NCBI GenBank assembly: GCA_965228125.1
Contig: OZ245791.1
Coordinates: forward strand, 2,170,001-2,234,000
Direction of reading: 5' to 3'
From: GWF2-38-69 sp965228125
GTDB taxonomy: Bacteria; Verrucomicrobiota; Lentisphaeria; Victivallales; GWF2-38-69
DNA length: 64,000 bases
Below the pieces are notes generated by a model. The model was given only the letters and a program-made list of their open reading frames with translations, made no database searches and was not told the origin of the DNA. Both the position numbers and the translations under genes were made by a program. Position 1 is the stretch's first letter. Each line of letters begins with the position of its first letter. Of the stretch, positions 17,227 to 26,692 are shown piece after piece.

Positions 17227-17744
17227 TAATAAGAAATCGAGCCTAAGTTTCTTTGTTTGAAAAAAGCAGCTATTTAATGCGCTTTAATAAGTCTTAATCT
17301 CAAATGATACCAACTCCAACTTTCCTCTTTGCATGATTTTGTATTCATCCACAGTGTGACATTCGATAAGCAATGCAAGGCCTGCCAAAAGAATACTTTC
17401 TCATAACTGTAAATACTTATATATAAATTCTATAAATATATTATCTAAAAAAGGGACTGTGAAATACAAAATTCATATCAACTGTTATCTGTTTTTTTTT
17501 ATACTTCTAAGCAAGTCGTTTCCAATAAGCCTCTGCGGCTAATTCCAAAATCAACATCCATACCATTTATTTTGGCATTCTATAAGTAGTAAAGGCAAAA
17601 ATAATGCCATGTCAGTTTTTTTTGTAGCCGTGCTTATAAAGAATTGGAATTTCAGGCCTGATATTAATCGAACTTAGGAATTTCGTCTGTAATATACATA
17701 AACTGAGCGTATTGACATAATAACAGACTAGAATTATTAGAAGC
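17227..17744. other. Intergenic region of about 520 bases with no recognised gene
   Basis: AT-rich spacer between divergently transcribed genes. It holds poly-T tracts (for example near 17492 and 17618) and an imperfect inverted repeat TGGCATT/AATGCCA around 17573-17612. I see no open frame of useful length, tRNA or riboswitch fold. Confidence 0.5.
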
Positions 17745-19295
17745 ATGATGAATTATCACCTAACATATATCGGGAAAATACTGACTAAAATGAAAGATCA
17801 GATACATGAAAACAAACTCCCCTCTATATGTTTAATTACAGTTCTTTTGGCCTTTATAATCAAAATGGTTTTCTATTTCTCATTAATGAACTCTGTCTTC
17901 AAATATTATGCTTTTATCGAAACTCTTGATATGTGGACTCTATTAAAATGGGGAGTAGGCGTAGCTTTCAACGGTGAAGCAGCAAATAATCTTTATGTCT
18001 TGTTGATAGCGACTATTTCCAGATTAGCAGACAGAAGTCTTTTGTCAATAAATGCCATAATAGCATTTCAATTGACTTTAGGGATGTTGACTATAGTTTT
18101 AACAATTTACATCGCTTGGCTTCTTTTCAGATCAAGAACAGTGTCTTTCCTGTCTGGTTTTTTGACAGCCCTTTACGCTCCGCTTCTTTTGTATGAAGGT
18201 TTTATACTTAAGACATCCTTAATAGTTTTTCTTTCTAATGCTTTTATTTTCTGTTCAATTTATTTTTTAAAAGGAAAACGTAAGAGATTTTCTATAGTTT
18301 GTTCCGGAATTTTTGCAGGCTTGCTTCTAACTGCAAATTTCGGAAGTTTATGTTTAGTGTTGGGAGTCTATATATGGCTTGTATGCTTAAAAATTAAAGA
18401 TCTAAAGAAAATATGTTTTTTTGTATTGTTTCCTTTGTCTCTATTATCTGTCTTGATACTCTTCTTTATTGCAACGGGATTTAAATCTTTTCCAGTGCTA
18501 AACAGCCTATCAGATACCAGATGGCAGAAATATATTTTTAATGTGGGCAATCAGAGACAGATTTCTTCTCTTAATGAGCCAGTGGAAGTATTGAATAATA
18601 AAGTATCCGCTAAATTGGCTACTGGTTTTGATATCGTTCCTTACCTTAAGAAAATTTGCATGCTTTTCTCGTCAGAAGAGGTGCCTGACAATATAAATTA
18701 TTGTTTTATAAGAGATGGTATTTTTCCGTTAAAATATATGATTTCACCATTTCTACTCTACTCTTTAGCTATTCCTTCTCTATTGATGTTCCTCTGTATT
18801 TACAAGGAAAGGATGGCTAAGTTGACCGTGGGAATTATTCTAGCTTGTATGTTTATACCTATTATAATTTTTGTGCCGTTGTCAAGATACTCGGTGTTTT
18901 ACGCGCCAATGCTTTGCGTGGTTACTGCATGGGGAATTTACTTTGCTGCTAAGGTAGTGCTACAGAAAAAAAGAAAAGAATTTTTATTCATACTTTTACT
19001 TTTTATTAGCGGCTTTTGTCTTCAGAGCAAACTCAATCCCCAGGATATATTGAGAGCTTCTGATTTTGTAGCCTACGCCAATGCTTTGGAAATGCAAAAC
19101 CCGAATGATTCCAGGATTGATTACGCCTACGAACAGGCTTATTTATTTGATTCCGACTCTATACCCCTTGCCCTTAAATATGTCGATATTCTAACAAAAA
19201 GAGGTGATTATAAAAAAAGTTTGATTGTGTATGAGAAACTAAAAACCTTAAAAAACGCTTCTGGGATCAAAGAGATACAGAAAATAAAAGACTAG
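17745..19295 (+). CDS. Multi-spanning membrane protein, GT-C glycosyltransferase-like
   Basis: 516 residues with about 10-12 predicted transmembrane segments between residues 25 and 415, then a soluble tail of about 100 residues that looks like degenerate TPR (SRIDYAYEQAYLF, LALKYVDILTKRGDYKKSLIVYEKL). The overall layout (hydrophobic GT-C core plus TPR-like tail) matches bacterial PMT/ArnT-like or TMTC-like lipid-sugar-dependent glycosyltransferases. I see no decisive catalytic DE/DD motif, however. It begins a region of glycan genes. No strong ribosome-binding site is seen at the tandem ATGATG start. Confidence 0.55.
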   Translation: MMNYHLTYIGKILTKMKDQIHENKLPSICLITVLLAFIIKMVFYFSLMNSVFKYYAFIETLDMWTLLKWGVGVAFNGEAANNLYVLLIATISRLADRSLLSINAIIAFQLTLGMLTIVLTIYIAWLLFRSRTVSFLSGFLTALYAPLLLYEGFILKTSLIVFLSNAFIFCSIYFLKGKRKRFSIVCSGIFAGLLLTANFGSLCLVLGVYIWLVCLKIKDLKKICFFVLFPLSLLSVLILFFIATGFKSFPVLNSLSDTRWQKYIFNVGNQRQISSLNEPVEVLNNKVSAKLATGFDIVPYLKKICMLFSSEEVPDNINYCFIRDGIFPLKYMISPFLLYSLAIPSLLMFLCIYKERMAKLTVGIILACMFIPIIIFVPLSRYSVFYAPMLCVVTAWGIYFAAKVVLQKKRKEFLFILLLFISGFCLQSKLNPQDILRASDFVAYANALEMQNPNDSRIDYAYEQAYLFDSDSIPLALKYVDILTKRGDYKKSLIVYEKLKTLKNASGIKEIQKIKD

Positions 19296-19385
19296 AAGAA
19301 TACCATTCCTTAAAGAGTAAAGTGAATCCTTTCGCCAGCGTAAAATGCGTTTTATATTGTGATATGTGTTTTCTAGCAGAACCTT

Positions 19386-20165
19386 TCATTCATGAAAGGA
19401 TTTGTATATATTTTCCTTTTCAGTATAAAATAGCCTGCTGTGGTATAATCTATGTTTAGCACATCTAAACTGCAATGCCGTTAACAAACATCCGAATCCG
19501 TATATTACGCTCCTCTTGAAATTTATAGAAGAAGCTTCAGCAAAGTACCTTGTAGGGCATGTGATTTCAGCTACGTGTCCGCCGAACCATATTACTTGTG
19601 CTAAAAGCTGATTATCAAATATGAAATCATCTGAATAAAGTTTAAAGTCTAATGACTCCAGAAGATTTTTGGAATAAGCCCTGTAGCCGCTATGATATTC
19701 GGAGAGCTTTGCCTTTATTAATATATTTTCAACATAAGTTAATACTCTGTTGCTTATATATTTCCAAAACGGCATTCCTCCTTTTAGGGAATATCCTCCT
19801 AAGATTCTTGACCCAATGACACATTGATAAACATTGTTTCCTATCAAAGATACCATGGCTGGTATCAATTGCGGGGAATATTGATAATCAGGATGTACCA
19901 TTACAATAATGTCCGCACCATTATCTAAAGCTAGTTCGTAGCATTTTTTCTGGTTTGCTCCATAGCCGGAATTAAAGTCGTTTTTGTATAGGATCACCTT
20001 GTCTAGTGATTTTGCTATTTCCACAGTCCTGTCATTGCTTGCATCATCCACAAGAATAATGAAGTCAACACAATCTTGCTCTATAGTTTCATGATATGTT
20101 TTAAGGAGTGTTTTTTCAGCATTATATGCTGGCATTACTACTGCAACTTTCTTATACTTAAACAA
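19386..20165 (-). CDS. Glycosyltransferase family 2 (dolichol-phosphate mannose synthase-like)
   Basis: 259 residues. The N-terminus VAVVMPAYNAEKTLLKTYHE and ILVDDASNDRTVEIA form the GT2 nucleotide-sugar fold. HPDYQYSP takes the place of the usual DxDLQxxP motif of DPM1/GtrB-type enzymes, with Asp retained. SEYHSGYRAYSKNLLE is the typical acceptor region of this subgroup. No transmembrane helices follow, so it is the soluble DPM1-like type that charges a polyprenyl phosphate with a sugar. This would feed the GT-C-type membrane enzymes on either side (inference). It is on the opposite strand from its neighbours. Confidence 0.82.
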   Translation of the reverse strand: MFKYKKVAVVMPAYNAEKTLLKTYHETIEQDCVDFIILVDDASNDRTVEIAKSLDKVILYKNDFNSGYGANQKKCYELALDNGADIIVMVHPDYQYSPQLIPAMVSLIGNNVYQCVIGSRILGGYSLKGGMPFWKYISNRVLTYVENILIKAKLSEYHSGYRAYSKNLLESLDFKLYSDDFIFDNQLLAQVIWFGGHVAEITCPTRYFAEASSINFKRSVIYGFGCLLTALQFRCAKHRLYHSRLFYTEKENIYKSFHE

Positions 20166-20194
20166 GGTGCCTCAGGTGTAAATTTTTATAATTT

Positions 20195-21216
20195 TTGTTG
20201 AGCTGGAAATGTTCTATGTGCAGAACAATAGACAGACAATGTTCTGTTTGCAATAATAAAGAATCAAAATATCTATTTTCAGCAGGTGACTTCGATAATC
20301 TGGGATACCAATACCACCTATATGGCTGTCATAAATGCGGCCTTGTTTTTTTGGCGCCTTTGCCTGCTAGTAAAGAGCTTGAGAATTTTTATGAACCTTC
20401 TTACTACGGCAGTAATAATAATAAGTTCCTTTCTGCGATAGAAGTTTTTATCAAGGCTGCCAATAAATATAAAGCACATAGAATAGACAGTTTTTCTGCT
20501 GCCTTGCTAAATGTGCAGTGCAAGAAGAAAGGATGCATTCTTGATATAGTTGCGGCAGGGCTTACTTGCTATCAGAGTTCTGCAACTTAGGATATAAATG
20601 CTATGGGCTTGAAAGAGAGAATTTCTCCGGACAATATGATACAAGAATAGAGATGATAAAAAAGAACTCTACTATAGATACCGGACTTATAAACAAACAG
20701 ATAGATATTGTGATTCTATGGCATGTGCTGGAACATCTTTTAGAACCTAATCAGGTACTTAGAGAGATTTACAGAATATTAAGCGACAATGGAGTTTTGA
20801 TCATAAGTGTCCCTAACATTAGAAGCTATCAGGCGAGAATATTCCGATCACACTGGTTTCACCTTGATCTGCCAAGGCATGTCTATCACTATTCCATGAA
20901 AAGTATTCTCTATTTATTGAAAGATAGTAATTTTAAAATTATCCAAAAACATTCTTTCTCTTTTGAACACAGTGTTTTTGGCTTTATACAAAGTACATTT
21001 AACAAATTCTTTCCTTCGTCAAAGAATAGATATTATTCCTTATTAAAAGAACATTCAAAAAGTTTGTCCGACTATTTAAAAATACTAATTTGGAGTATCT
21101 TGGCTCTTTTCTGCTTCCCTTTTGCTCTCTTAGAACTAATTTTAAGTACGCTAACGGGAAACGGTGCTGTAATAACTGTATTTGCTATCAAATCTCATCT
21201 AAGCCATGATTTATGA
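20195..21216 (+). pseudogene. Frameshifted class I SAM methyltransferase with N-terminal zinc-binding domain
   Basis: Two frames make up one gene. The first (20195-20590; an ATG at 20216 is a likelier start than the TTG) has CSVCNN and CHKCGLVFL, the zinc-binding N-terminus of polysaccharide-cluster methyltransferases. It then reaches GCILDI. The second frame carries LLSEFCNLGYKCYGLE, VILWHVLEHLLEPNQVL and ISVPNIRS, which are methyltransferase motifs I-IV. Adding one G at 20549/20550 restores GCILDIGCGRAYLLSEFCNLGY, a textbook SAM-binding motif I. It is therefore a single-base deletion, either a recent pseudogene or a sequencing/assembly error. The stop overlaps the next gene by 11 bases. Confidence 0.85.
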
Positions 21217-23005
21217 AGACAATAAATCGTTGAGAAGAAATATGAAGGATGTCCTGTATATCCTGCTTATTTCCTTTGCGATATTGCTAATATACTCTAA
21301 ATCTGTCAGCTATCCTTTTCTTGCTTATTGGGACGATAATTTTTACATCTTAAACAATAAACACTTAAGCTTATCTTTTTCCAACATTCTGTTTTGGTTC
21401 AAAACCCCGTATTATTGCATGTACATACCGATAACTATGATTTCCTATATGATAGATTATTTTTTCGGAGGTATGAATCCCGTTCCTTACCATGTACAAA
21501 ATATCCTGTGGCATATTATTGCGTCGATATTTGTATATAAGATATTCCGTTATTTTGCTATAATGCCATGGTTAGCATTTTCAATAACTTTATTATTTGC
21601 TATTCATCCGCAAAGAGTAGAATCTGTCGTCTGGCTATCCGAAAGAAAAGATGTGCTTTGTTCTGCCTTCTATTTTATGGGGTTGTTCTTCTATTTAAAA
21701 AACTATAATAATAAGAACTTTTGGTTGCCTTTGATATTTTTTATTCTTGCGCTTCTATCTAAACCTATGGCTGTCAGTTTGCCTTTGATATTTGTCCTTT
21801 TTGAATTTCACAGAAGCAAAAACATAAACCCTTTATTTTACATAAAGAAGTTTTGGCTGTTTTTCCTGATTGCCATAGCGACAGTCCCAATAGCAATATT
21901 TTCCCAGGAAGGAGCTATAGACAGCGTTTCGCCTTTCTACTTAAGATGTTATACTTTTTCTTACAATTTAATCTGGTATATAAAACAGACGTTTATTCCA
22001 TATAATATTTCAGTGGTTTACCCGAAAATATCTTTTTATGACACAGCTTTTACTATTCTGGCTGTTTATATAATTTTTATATATATCTTGCTGAAAATAT
22101 TCATTATCAATAAGGATTTTTTCCTTTATACACTTGTACCTTTACTGTTAGCCTATTTTTTTTCACTCCTGCCTGTTGGGGGATTATTGCTTCTTGGGGC
22201 TATTGACCATGCTGACAGATATAGTTATATACCTTCAGTTTTTATCTTATTATCCATAGGCCTCGTTCTCAATTATCTTGCCTATCAGAAAGACTTTAAC
22301 ACTGTAGGGCACAAAAGAATATTCAATTGCCGTCACCTTAAGGTTCTGTTTGGAACAATGCTGATAGTTTTTATACTATTTCTGGCCTCAATTAATATAG
22401 AGTATCAAAGTATTTGGCAATCCTCCAAACAAATTTTTGAATACTCGTCGGACTTAACCCCTTCAAATCCTGCAGCCCTTGAGGCCTTGGGGGATATCGA
22501 ATTGGAAAACAAGAATTACGGGCATGTCATTGAAATAGCAGACAAACTATTAACATTGAACGAAGGAAGCAATATTAGTGAAAGAACTAAGATTTCAAAT
22601 ACATTTGCAGCGATTTATTTTAAAGCTAAAGCTCTGTTTTATCTTGGAAAGAGAGATGAAGCGCTCAGACTTTTTCTTTCAATAGAGCCTTATGCGAATA
22701 AGGATAGCTTACCAACCGAAGATCGCTATTTCTCGATGCTGGCTATTATGGCAAATTGCTATTTTATTGATGGAAACATAGAACTAAGCGAACATTATCT
22801 TAACAAGATATTGAGCAATAACACAATGTCTGACTATAACAGGCACTATTATACAGCATTAAAAGAATTCTACCTCGGGCATTATACTAAAGCGCTGTCA
22901 TTCTTTGAACTATGCAAAGAAGAAGAACCCAATAATCTTAATGTCTTAAATAATATTAAGATGTGTGAGCAAATTATTATCCAGGCCTCTCCTGTTAAGA
23001 GATAA
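21206..23005 (+). CDS. TMTC-like membrane protein with C-terminal TPR repeats
   Basis: 599 residues. About ten transmembrane segments (residues 10-400) carry AIHPQRVESVVWLSERKDVL, the hallmark loop of the TMTC/DUF1736 family. The lumenal-loop landmarks YPFLAYWDDNFYI and HADRYSYIPSVF are also present. In animals TMTC proteins are O-mannosyltransferases of the GT-C fold. The C-terminal 170 residues are TPR-like (ALEALGDIELENKNYGHVIEIA, AKALFYLGKRDEALRLFL). Bacterial members are uncharacterised but probably glycosylate exported proteins or glycans. Start is at 21206 (overlapping the methyltransferase end) or 21242. Confidence 0.75.
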   Translation: MIYEDNKSLRRNMKDVLYILLISFAILLIYSKSVSYPFLAYWDDNFYILNNKHLSLSFSNILFWFKTPYYCMYIPITMISYMIDYFFGGMNPVPYHVQNILWHIIASIFVYKIFRYFAIMPWLAFSITLLFAIHPQRVESVVWLSERKDVLCSAFYFMGLFFYLKNYNNKNFWLPLIFFILALLSKPMAVSLPLIFVLFEFHRSKNINPLFYIKKFWLFFLIAIATVPIAIFSQEGAIDSVSPFYLRCYTFSYNLIWYIKQTFIPYNISVVYPKISFYDTAFTILAVYIIFIYILLKIFIINKDFFLYTLVPLLLAYFFSLLPVGGLLLLGAIDHADRYSYIPSVFILLSIGLVLNYLAYQKDFNTVGHKRIFNCRHLKVLFGTMLIVFILFLASINIEYQSIWQSSKQIFEYSSDLTPSNPAALEALGDIELENKNYGHVIEIADKLLTLNEGSNISERTKISNTFAAIYFKAKALFYLGKRDEALRLFLSIEPYANKDSLPTEDRYFSMLAIMANCYFIDGNIELSEHYLNKILSNNTMSDYNRHYYTALKEFYLGHYTKALSFFELCKEEEPNNLNVLNNIKMCEQIIIQASPVKR

Positions 23006-23085
23006 CATCGCTTACAAGTTCCTTGCGGCGGATGATGTGTTCGCCAGTTTCCTCTTGAGCAGGGCAAGTTTGAAATATATCAGGG

Positions 23086-23115
23086 ATAAAAAAAGGGAGG
23101 ATAATTCCTCCCTTT
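23086..23115 (-). terminator. Terminator of the second pseudopilin gene
   Basis: A 10-bp perfect stem (AAAGGGAGGA at 23092-23101, TCCTCCCTTT at 23106-23115) with a TAAT loop. On the minus strand it is followed by more T (A run at 23088-23094). It sits 25 bases after the minus-strand pilin stop and may also act for the plus-strand gene. Confidence 0.85.
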
Positions 23116-23140
23116 CATAGAAACATAGTTTTTATGTAAC

Positions 23141-23725
23141 TTAGAATGCAGTTCCCGTTACTGCAATGGTGTTAAGATTAGCAGATTTTGCATTAGAAGC
23201 TGACCATGTACTGCCGCTAAAACCTGTTACATGCCCGTCTGCAAAAAGAATGTTGCCATAATCATAGCGATAGTTTGTAGTAGCAGTCCCCTGCCAATTG
23301 GAAACTAAACCGCTGTCTGGTTCTATTGAATTAGCGCCCGTGGAACCCGGAGCGAAATAACAATAATCGCAATTCATGGTTGAAGACCAAGTACTTGAAG
23401 CTGTACGCCCGCTTGATGGATCAATCAGTACTGCTGCATTAACCAGATTGGAATGGAGAAGGTTGATAGACTGAGCAGTTGAACCGCCTGCGCTAGGTGA
23501 AGCAGTTGTGGATACTGTGCCAGTGCCCATGAGAGGGAATTTGTCGTTGTTTTCGCCAGTGTAGCCAATAACTGCTGTACCGATCTGTTTCAGGTTTGAA
23601 GCAGAAGAGATTCTGCGGGCTCTTTCTCTGGCCTGATTGAGGGCCGGCAGGAGCATAGCGGCAAGAATTGCTATAATGGCAATTACTACCAAAAGCTCAA
23701 TGAGTGTGAATTTTTTTGTTTTCAT
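23141..23725 (-). CDS. Type II pseudopilin-like protein with H-x9-DG C-terminal motif
   Basis: 194 residues. Prepilin signal MKTKKFTLIELLVVIAII with Glu5 of the mature protein, followed by AMLLPALNQARERARRIS and NLKQIG. The C-terminus has YGNILFADGHVTGFSGSTW (H-x9-DG). It is a clear paralogue of the protein at 16587-17162: the first 60 residues are nearly the same and the ends share ADGHVTGFSG, while the middle differs and is Ser/Thr/Gly-rich here. Such proteins are numerous in Lentisphaerota and their role (secretion pseudopilus or surface) is not settled. It has its own promoter and terminator. Confidence 0.88.
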   Translation of the reverse strand: MKTKKFTLIELLVVIAIIAILAAMLLPALNQARERARRISSASNLKQIGTAVIGYTGENNDKFPLMGTGTVSTTASPSAGGSTAQSINLLHSNLVNAAVLIDPSSGRTASSTWSSTMNCDYCYFAPGSTGANSIEPDSGLVSNWQGTATTNYRYDYGNILFADGHVTGFSGSTWSASNAKSANLNTIAVTGTAF

Positions 23726-23815
23726 TGTTTTTTCCCCTTTTGTTTATTGTTTTATGATGTTTTTTTCTTGCGTAAAAGGAAGCTGCTAGATTTTTTTCCT
23801 TCCTTAATAGCACCA

Positions 23816-23844
23816 AGTGTAAATCGGCACTACGTTTGTGTCAA
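23816..23844 (-). promoter_or_regulatory. Predicted sigma-70 promoter of the second pseudopilin
   Basis: On the minus strand, TTGACA (23844-23839, perfect -35) and TACACT (23821-23816) are separated by exactly 17 bases. The predicted leader is about 80 bases, with an AGGGG ribosome-binding site before the ATG at 23725. Confidence 0.7.
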
Positions 23845-23929
23845 TACAGTATATTAATTTTTGATAAGAAAAAGAAAAAAATTGTTCTTTTGGCAAGTTC
23901 GTTATTACTCTCGGAGAATGGAAAGAAAA

Positions 23930-24571
23930 TTATTTTAAAGATACTTTTTCTATAATTACTTGGTTAACAGGAACATCTCCCATATAGCCCTGAGTAGATG
24001 TCTTTACGTTTTCTATTTTTTCTACCACATCCATTCCCTTGATTACTTTGCCGAAAACAGCGTAACCGTAACCCTGTGCTGTTGGGGCAGAATAGTTCAG
24101 GAAGCTGTTATCTTTTGTATTGATGAAAAACTGGCTTGTAGCCGAGTTGGGATCGCTGGTTCTGGCCATTGCTATAGTACCAATGTCATTTTTAAGTCCA
24201 TTGTTTGACTCTATTGCAATCGGGGGGAGAGTCTTTTTCTGTTTCATATCTTTTGTAAATCCCCCGCCCTGAATCATAAACCCCTTTATGACTCTGTGAA
24301 AAACTGTTCCGTCATAGAAACCGCTATGTACATATTGAAGGAAATTTTTGACTGTATTCGGAGCTTTTTCCGGATTCAGTTCGACTTCGATATTGCCCAT
24401 ATTGGTTTGAATTTCCACTATAGGGTTGTTTTGTTTTGTTGAAGAGTCTGCGGATTGCATTGAGTTTTCCTTATCGTTAGTTGTTTTTGAATCATCAGAG
24501 GGCAATGAAGCGTTTAAACTGCATAGGCCTATTGATAGAAAGAGGGCTATGATTCCAATTAATGATTTCAT
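23930..24571 (-). CDS. Peptidyl-prolyl cis-trans isomerase, cyclophilin type, exported
   Basis: 213 residues. A signal peptide (MKSLIGIIALFLSIGLCSLNA) and a polar linker of about 30 residues precede a cyclophilin domain. Landmarks are IQTNMGNIEVELNPEKAPNTVKNFL, FHRVIKGFMIQGG with the catalytic Arg, and SATSQFFINTKDN. A Cys at residue 17 (SIGLCS) could make it a lipoprotein, but this is a weak lipobox. It catalyses proline isomerisation in the periplasm. It stands alone. Confidence 0.9.
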   Translation of the reverse strand: MKSLIGIIALFLSIGLCSLNASLPSDDSKTTNDKENSMQSADSSTKQNNPIVEIQTNMGNIEVELNPEKAPNTVKNFLQYVHSGFYDGTVFHRVIKGFMIQGGGFTKDMKQKKTLPPIAIESNNGLKNDIGTIAMARTSDPNSATSQFFINTKDNSFLNYSAPTAQGYGYAVFGKVIKGMDVVEKIENVKTSTQGYMGDVPVNQVIIEKVSLK

Positions 24572-24672
24572 TTGATTTTACCTTGAATTAAAATTTTTGA
24601 AAAATACAAAGATATCCTTTTTATACACCGATTAGCTTAGCTATTCAAATGAAAAAGCCCCATTTATCACTA

Positions 24673-24701
24673 TTGACTTTTCTCGTACTCACTTCTACAC
24701 T
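24673..24701 (+). promoter_or_regulatory. Predicted sigma-70 promoter of cstA
   Basis: TTGACT (24673-24678) and TACACT (24696-24701) are separated by exactly 17 bases. They lie 74 bases before the cstA start codon. A small hairpin (CACTT...AAGTG) lies at the start of the predicted leader. Confidence 0.6.
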
Positions 24702-24775
24702 TCGCCGAAAGTGGGTTTGTTGCTTTACTTTATAAATGAGATATGAGTAAATCTTTACTTTAAGGAATAAAAGAA

Positions 24776-26539
24776 ATGTCATCTTTGTTTTTTGTAATCG
24801 TTGCCTTATTGGTTTTTTCACTGGCTTACAGGTTCTACAGTGCTTTTATCGCGGCAAAAATCCTGGTCATAGACGAGAGAAGAGTTACGCCTGCAGTAGC
24901 GTTCAAGGATGATTTTGATTATTCCCCTACTAATAAGATTGTACTTTTCGGGCAGCACTTTGCAGCTATTGCCGGAGCTGGCCCGCTTATAGGCCCGGTG
25001 CTTGCTGCCCAATATGGGTTTCTGCCAGGTTATTTATGGATACTTATAGGTGCTGTTTTTGCCGGAGCTGTTCATGATATGGTGATGCTTTTTATTTCTA
25101 TCAGATTTGATGGCAAGAGCATTGCGGCAATCGCAGGGGAATACATGAATAAGCATGTCGGGTTCATTACTTCGGTAGCCATTGTGTTTATTTTGATAAT
25201 CAGCATGGCAGGCCTCGGTATTCCTGTGGTTAATGCTCTATACCACAGCCCATGGGGGGTTTTTTCTGTGGGCGTGACCATTCCGATTGCGATGTTTATA
25301 GGTTTGTATCTTAAATTTTTCAGGGTTAATAAAATTACAGAAGGAACTATAATTGGCGTTGTCCTGATATGTTTAGGTGTCTTTTTTGGCCCTGCGATAG
25401 CAAAAAGCCCGCTTGCGCCTTACCTGAACCTTGACGCCAAATCTTTATCTCTGATGCTTCCTGTTTACGGATTTTTTGCCGCTTCTCTGCCTGTATGGCT
25501 GCTGCTTATTCCCAGAGACTACCTTTCTTCGTATATGAAAATAGGAGTTATAATTGCCATGGCCATAGGAGTTATAATACTTCATCCCGAGATAAAGATG
25601 CCGGCAATAACTAAATTTGTCCACGGCGGCGGGCCGATTATTCCAGGCAAAGTATGGCCGTTTCTGTTTATAACCATTGCCTGCGGAGCTCTGTCAGGGT
25701 TTCACTCAATCATTGCTTCGGGAACGACATGCAAATTGCTGGCAAGCGAAAAAGATCTCAGGCTTATTGGTTATGGGGCTATGGTTTTCGAGGGGTTCGT
25801 AGCAATTATGGCCTTAATTGCCGCGACCGTACTGCCAAGCGCGGACTATTTTGCCATCAACACTCTTCCTCAGGTGTTCGAAAAACTCAACATGGTGCCG
25901 GTACATGTGGACATGATTTCGAGTATGGTTCAGGAAAACCTGACAGGCAGGCCGGGCGGAGCTGTTTCTCTTGCGGCTGGAATGATCTATGTTTTTCATA
26001 AAATAAAAATGCTTGATTTCCTGATGCCTTATTTTTATCACTTCCTGATATTGTTTGAGGCTCTTTTTATATTGACTACTATTGATGCCGGTACCAGAGC
26101 AGGCAGGTTTCTTCTGGACAATGTCCTTGTTAAAGCCAAAGTAATTAAAGAAACTGAGAAGAAATCTATCTTGAATATTGTAGTCTTGAGCGTTTTGCTT
26201 TCTGTGACCTGGGGGTATTTGCTTTACACAGGGCAGATTTCAACTATCTGGCCTCTCTTCGGGTGCGCAAACCAGATGCTGGCCTCAATTGCTTTGGCCT
26301 TGGGAACCACCTATATCATCAGCATAAAGAAAATGAGATATGTCTGGGTAACTTTAATTCCATGGATTTTTGTAACTATTACTACTATAGATGCAGCGAT
26401 CAGCAGTATTTTTGATAACTATTTGCCCAATGACAAATATCTTTTGGCAGGAATGTCAGGGTTTCTTATTGTACTGGTGATAATAATATCTATTGACAGT
26501 GTTCTTTCATGGGCAAGAAGCTTTAAAAAAGGCTCGTAA
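24776..26539 (+). CDS. cstA: CstA-family carbon starvation protein (peptide/pyruvate transporter)
   Basis: 587 residues with about 15 hydrophobic segments. AYRFYSAFIAAKILVID, HFAAIAGAGPLIGPVLAAQYGFLPG and AVHDMVMLF are the hallmark N-terminal CstA motifs. ACGALSGFHSIIASGTTCKLL and TTIDAGTRAGRFLLDN follow. The family takes up peptides or pyruvate during carbon starvation in enterobacteria. This shorter form (E. coli CstA has about 700 residues) is common in anaerobes. The stop is only 3 bases before the tRNA-His remnant at 26543, so the island begins right at its 3' end. Confidence 0.92.
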   Translation: MSSLFFVIVALLVFSLAYRFYSAFIAAKILVIDERRVTPAVAFKDDFDYSPTNKIVLFGQHFAAIAGAGPLIGPVLAAQYGFLPGYLWILIGAVFAGAVHDMVMLFISIRFDGKSIAAIAGEYMNKHVGFITSVAIVFILIISMAGLGIPVVNALYHSPWGVFSVGVTIPIAMFIGLYLKFFRVNKITEGTIIGVVLICLGVFFGPAIAKSPLAPYLNLDAKSLSLMLPVYGFFAASLPVWLLLIPRDYLSSYMKIGVIIAMAIGVIILHPEIKMPAITKFVHGGGPIIPGKVWPFLFITIACGALSGFHSIIASGTTCKLLASEKDLRLIGYGAMVFEGFVAIMALIAATVLPSADYFAINTLPQVFEKLNMVPVHVDMISSMVQENLTGRPGGAVSLAAGMIYVFHKIKMLDFLMPYFYHFLILFEALFILTTIDAGTRAGRFLLDNVLVKAKVIKETEKKSILNIVVLSVLLSVTWGYLLYTGQISTIWPLFGCANQMLASIALALGTTYIISIKKMRYVWVTLIPWIFVTITTIDAAISSIFDNYLPNDKYLLAGMSGFLIVLVIIISIDSVLSWARSFKKGS

Positions 26540-26542
26540 AAG

Positions 26543-26589
26543 ATGGGGTGGATGAGGGGATTCGAACCCCCGACCTCTTGGGCCACAAC
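26543..26589 (-). repeat. tRNA-His 3'-half duplicate (putative attachment site, left)
   Basis: A 47-base perfect copy of 30131-30177, covering the intact tRNA-His from its anticodon loop through the encoded CCA. To its right the match ends abruptly. An 8-base word (26600-26607) is shared again with the tRNA 5' part at a different spacing. This is the arrangement left when an element integrates at a tRNA 3' end. A decayed full tRNA copy is the alternative. Confidence 0.8.
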
Positions 26590-26692
26590 TAGGAGAAATA
26601 GCTACAAATAATATAAATCTATCTGCATGTTCCTGCGGAAATTTGTTAGAGCAGTCTAAGAGTTTGCCTTTATTTTTTTGTTTCGGAAATAA

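Noticed and set aside
19296..19385. Possible small gene between the GT-C-like and GT2 genes
   Set aside because: The gap between these convergent genes is too short and has stops in all frames.
25654..26001. 115-residue frame inside cstA
   Set aside because: It is in another frame of a highly conserved membrane protein gene and is Cys/Gly/Arg-rich nonsense.
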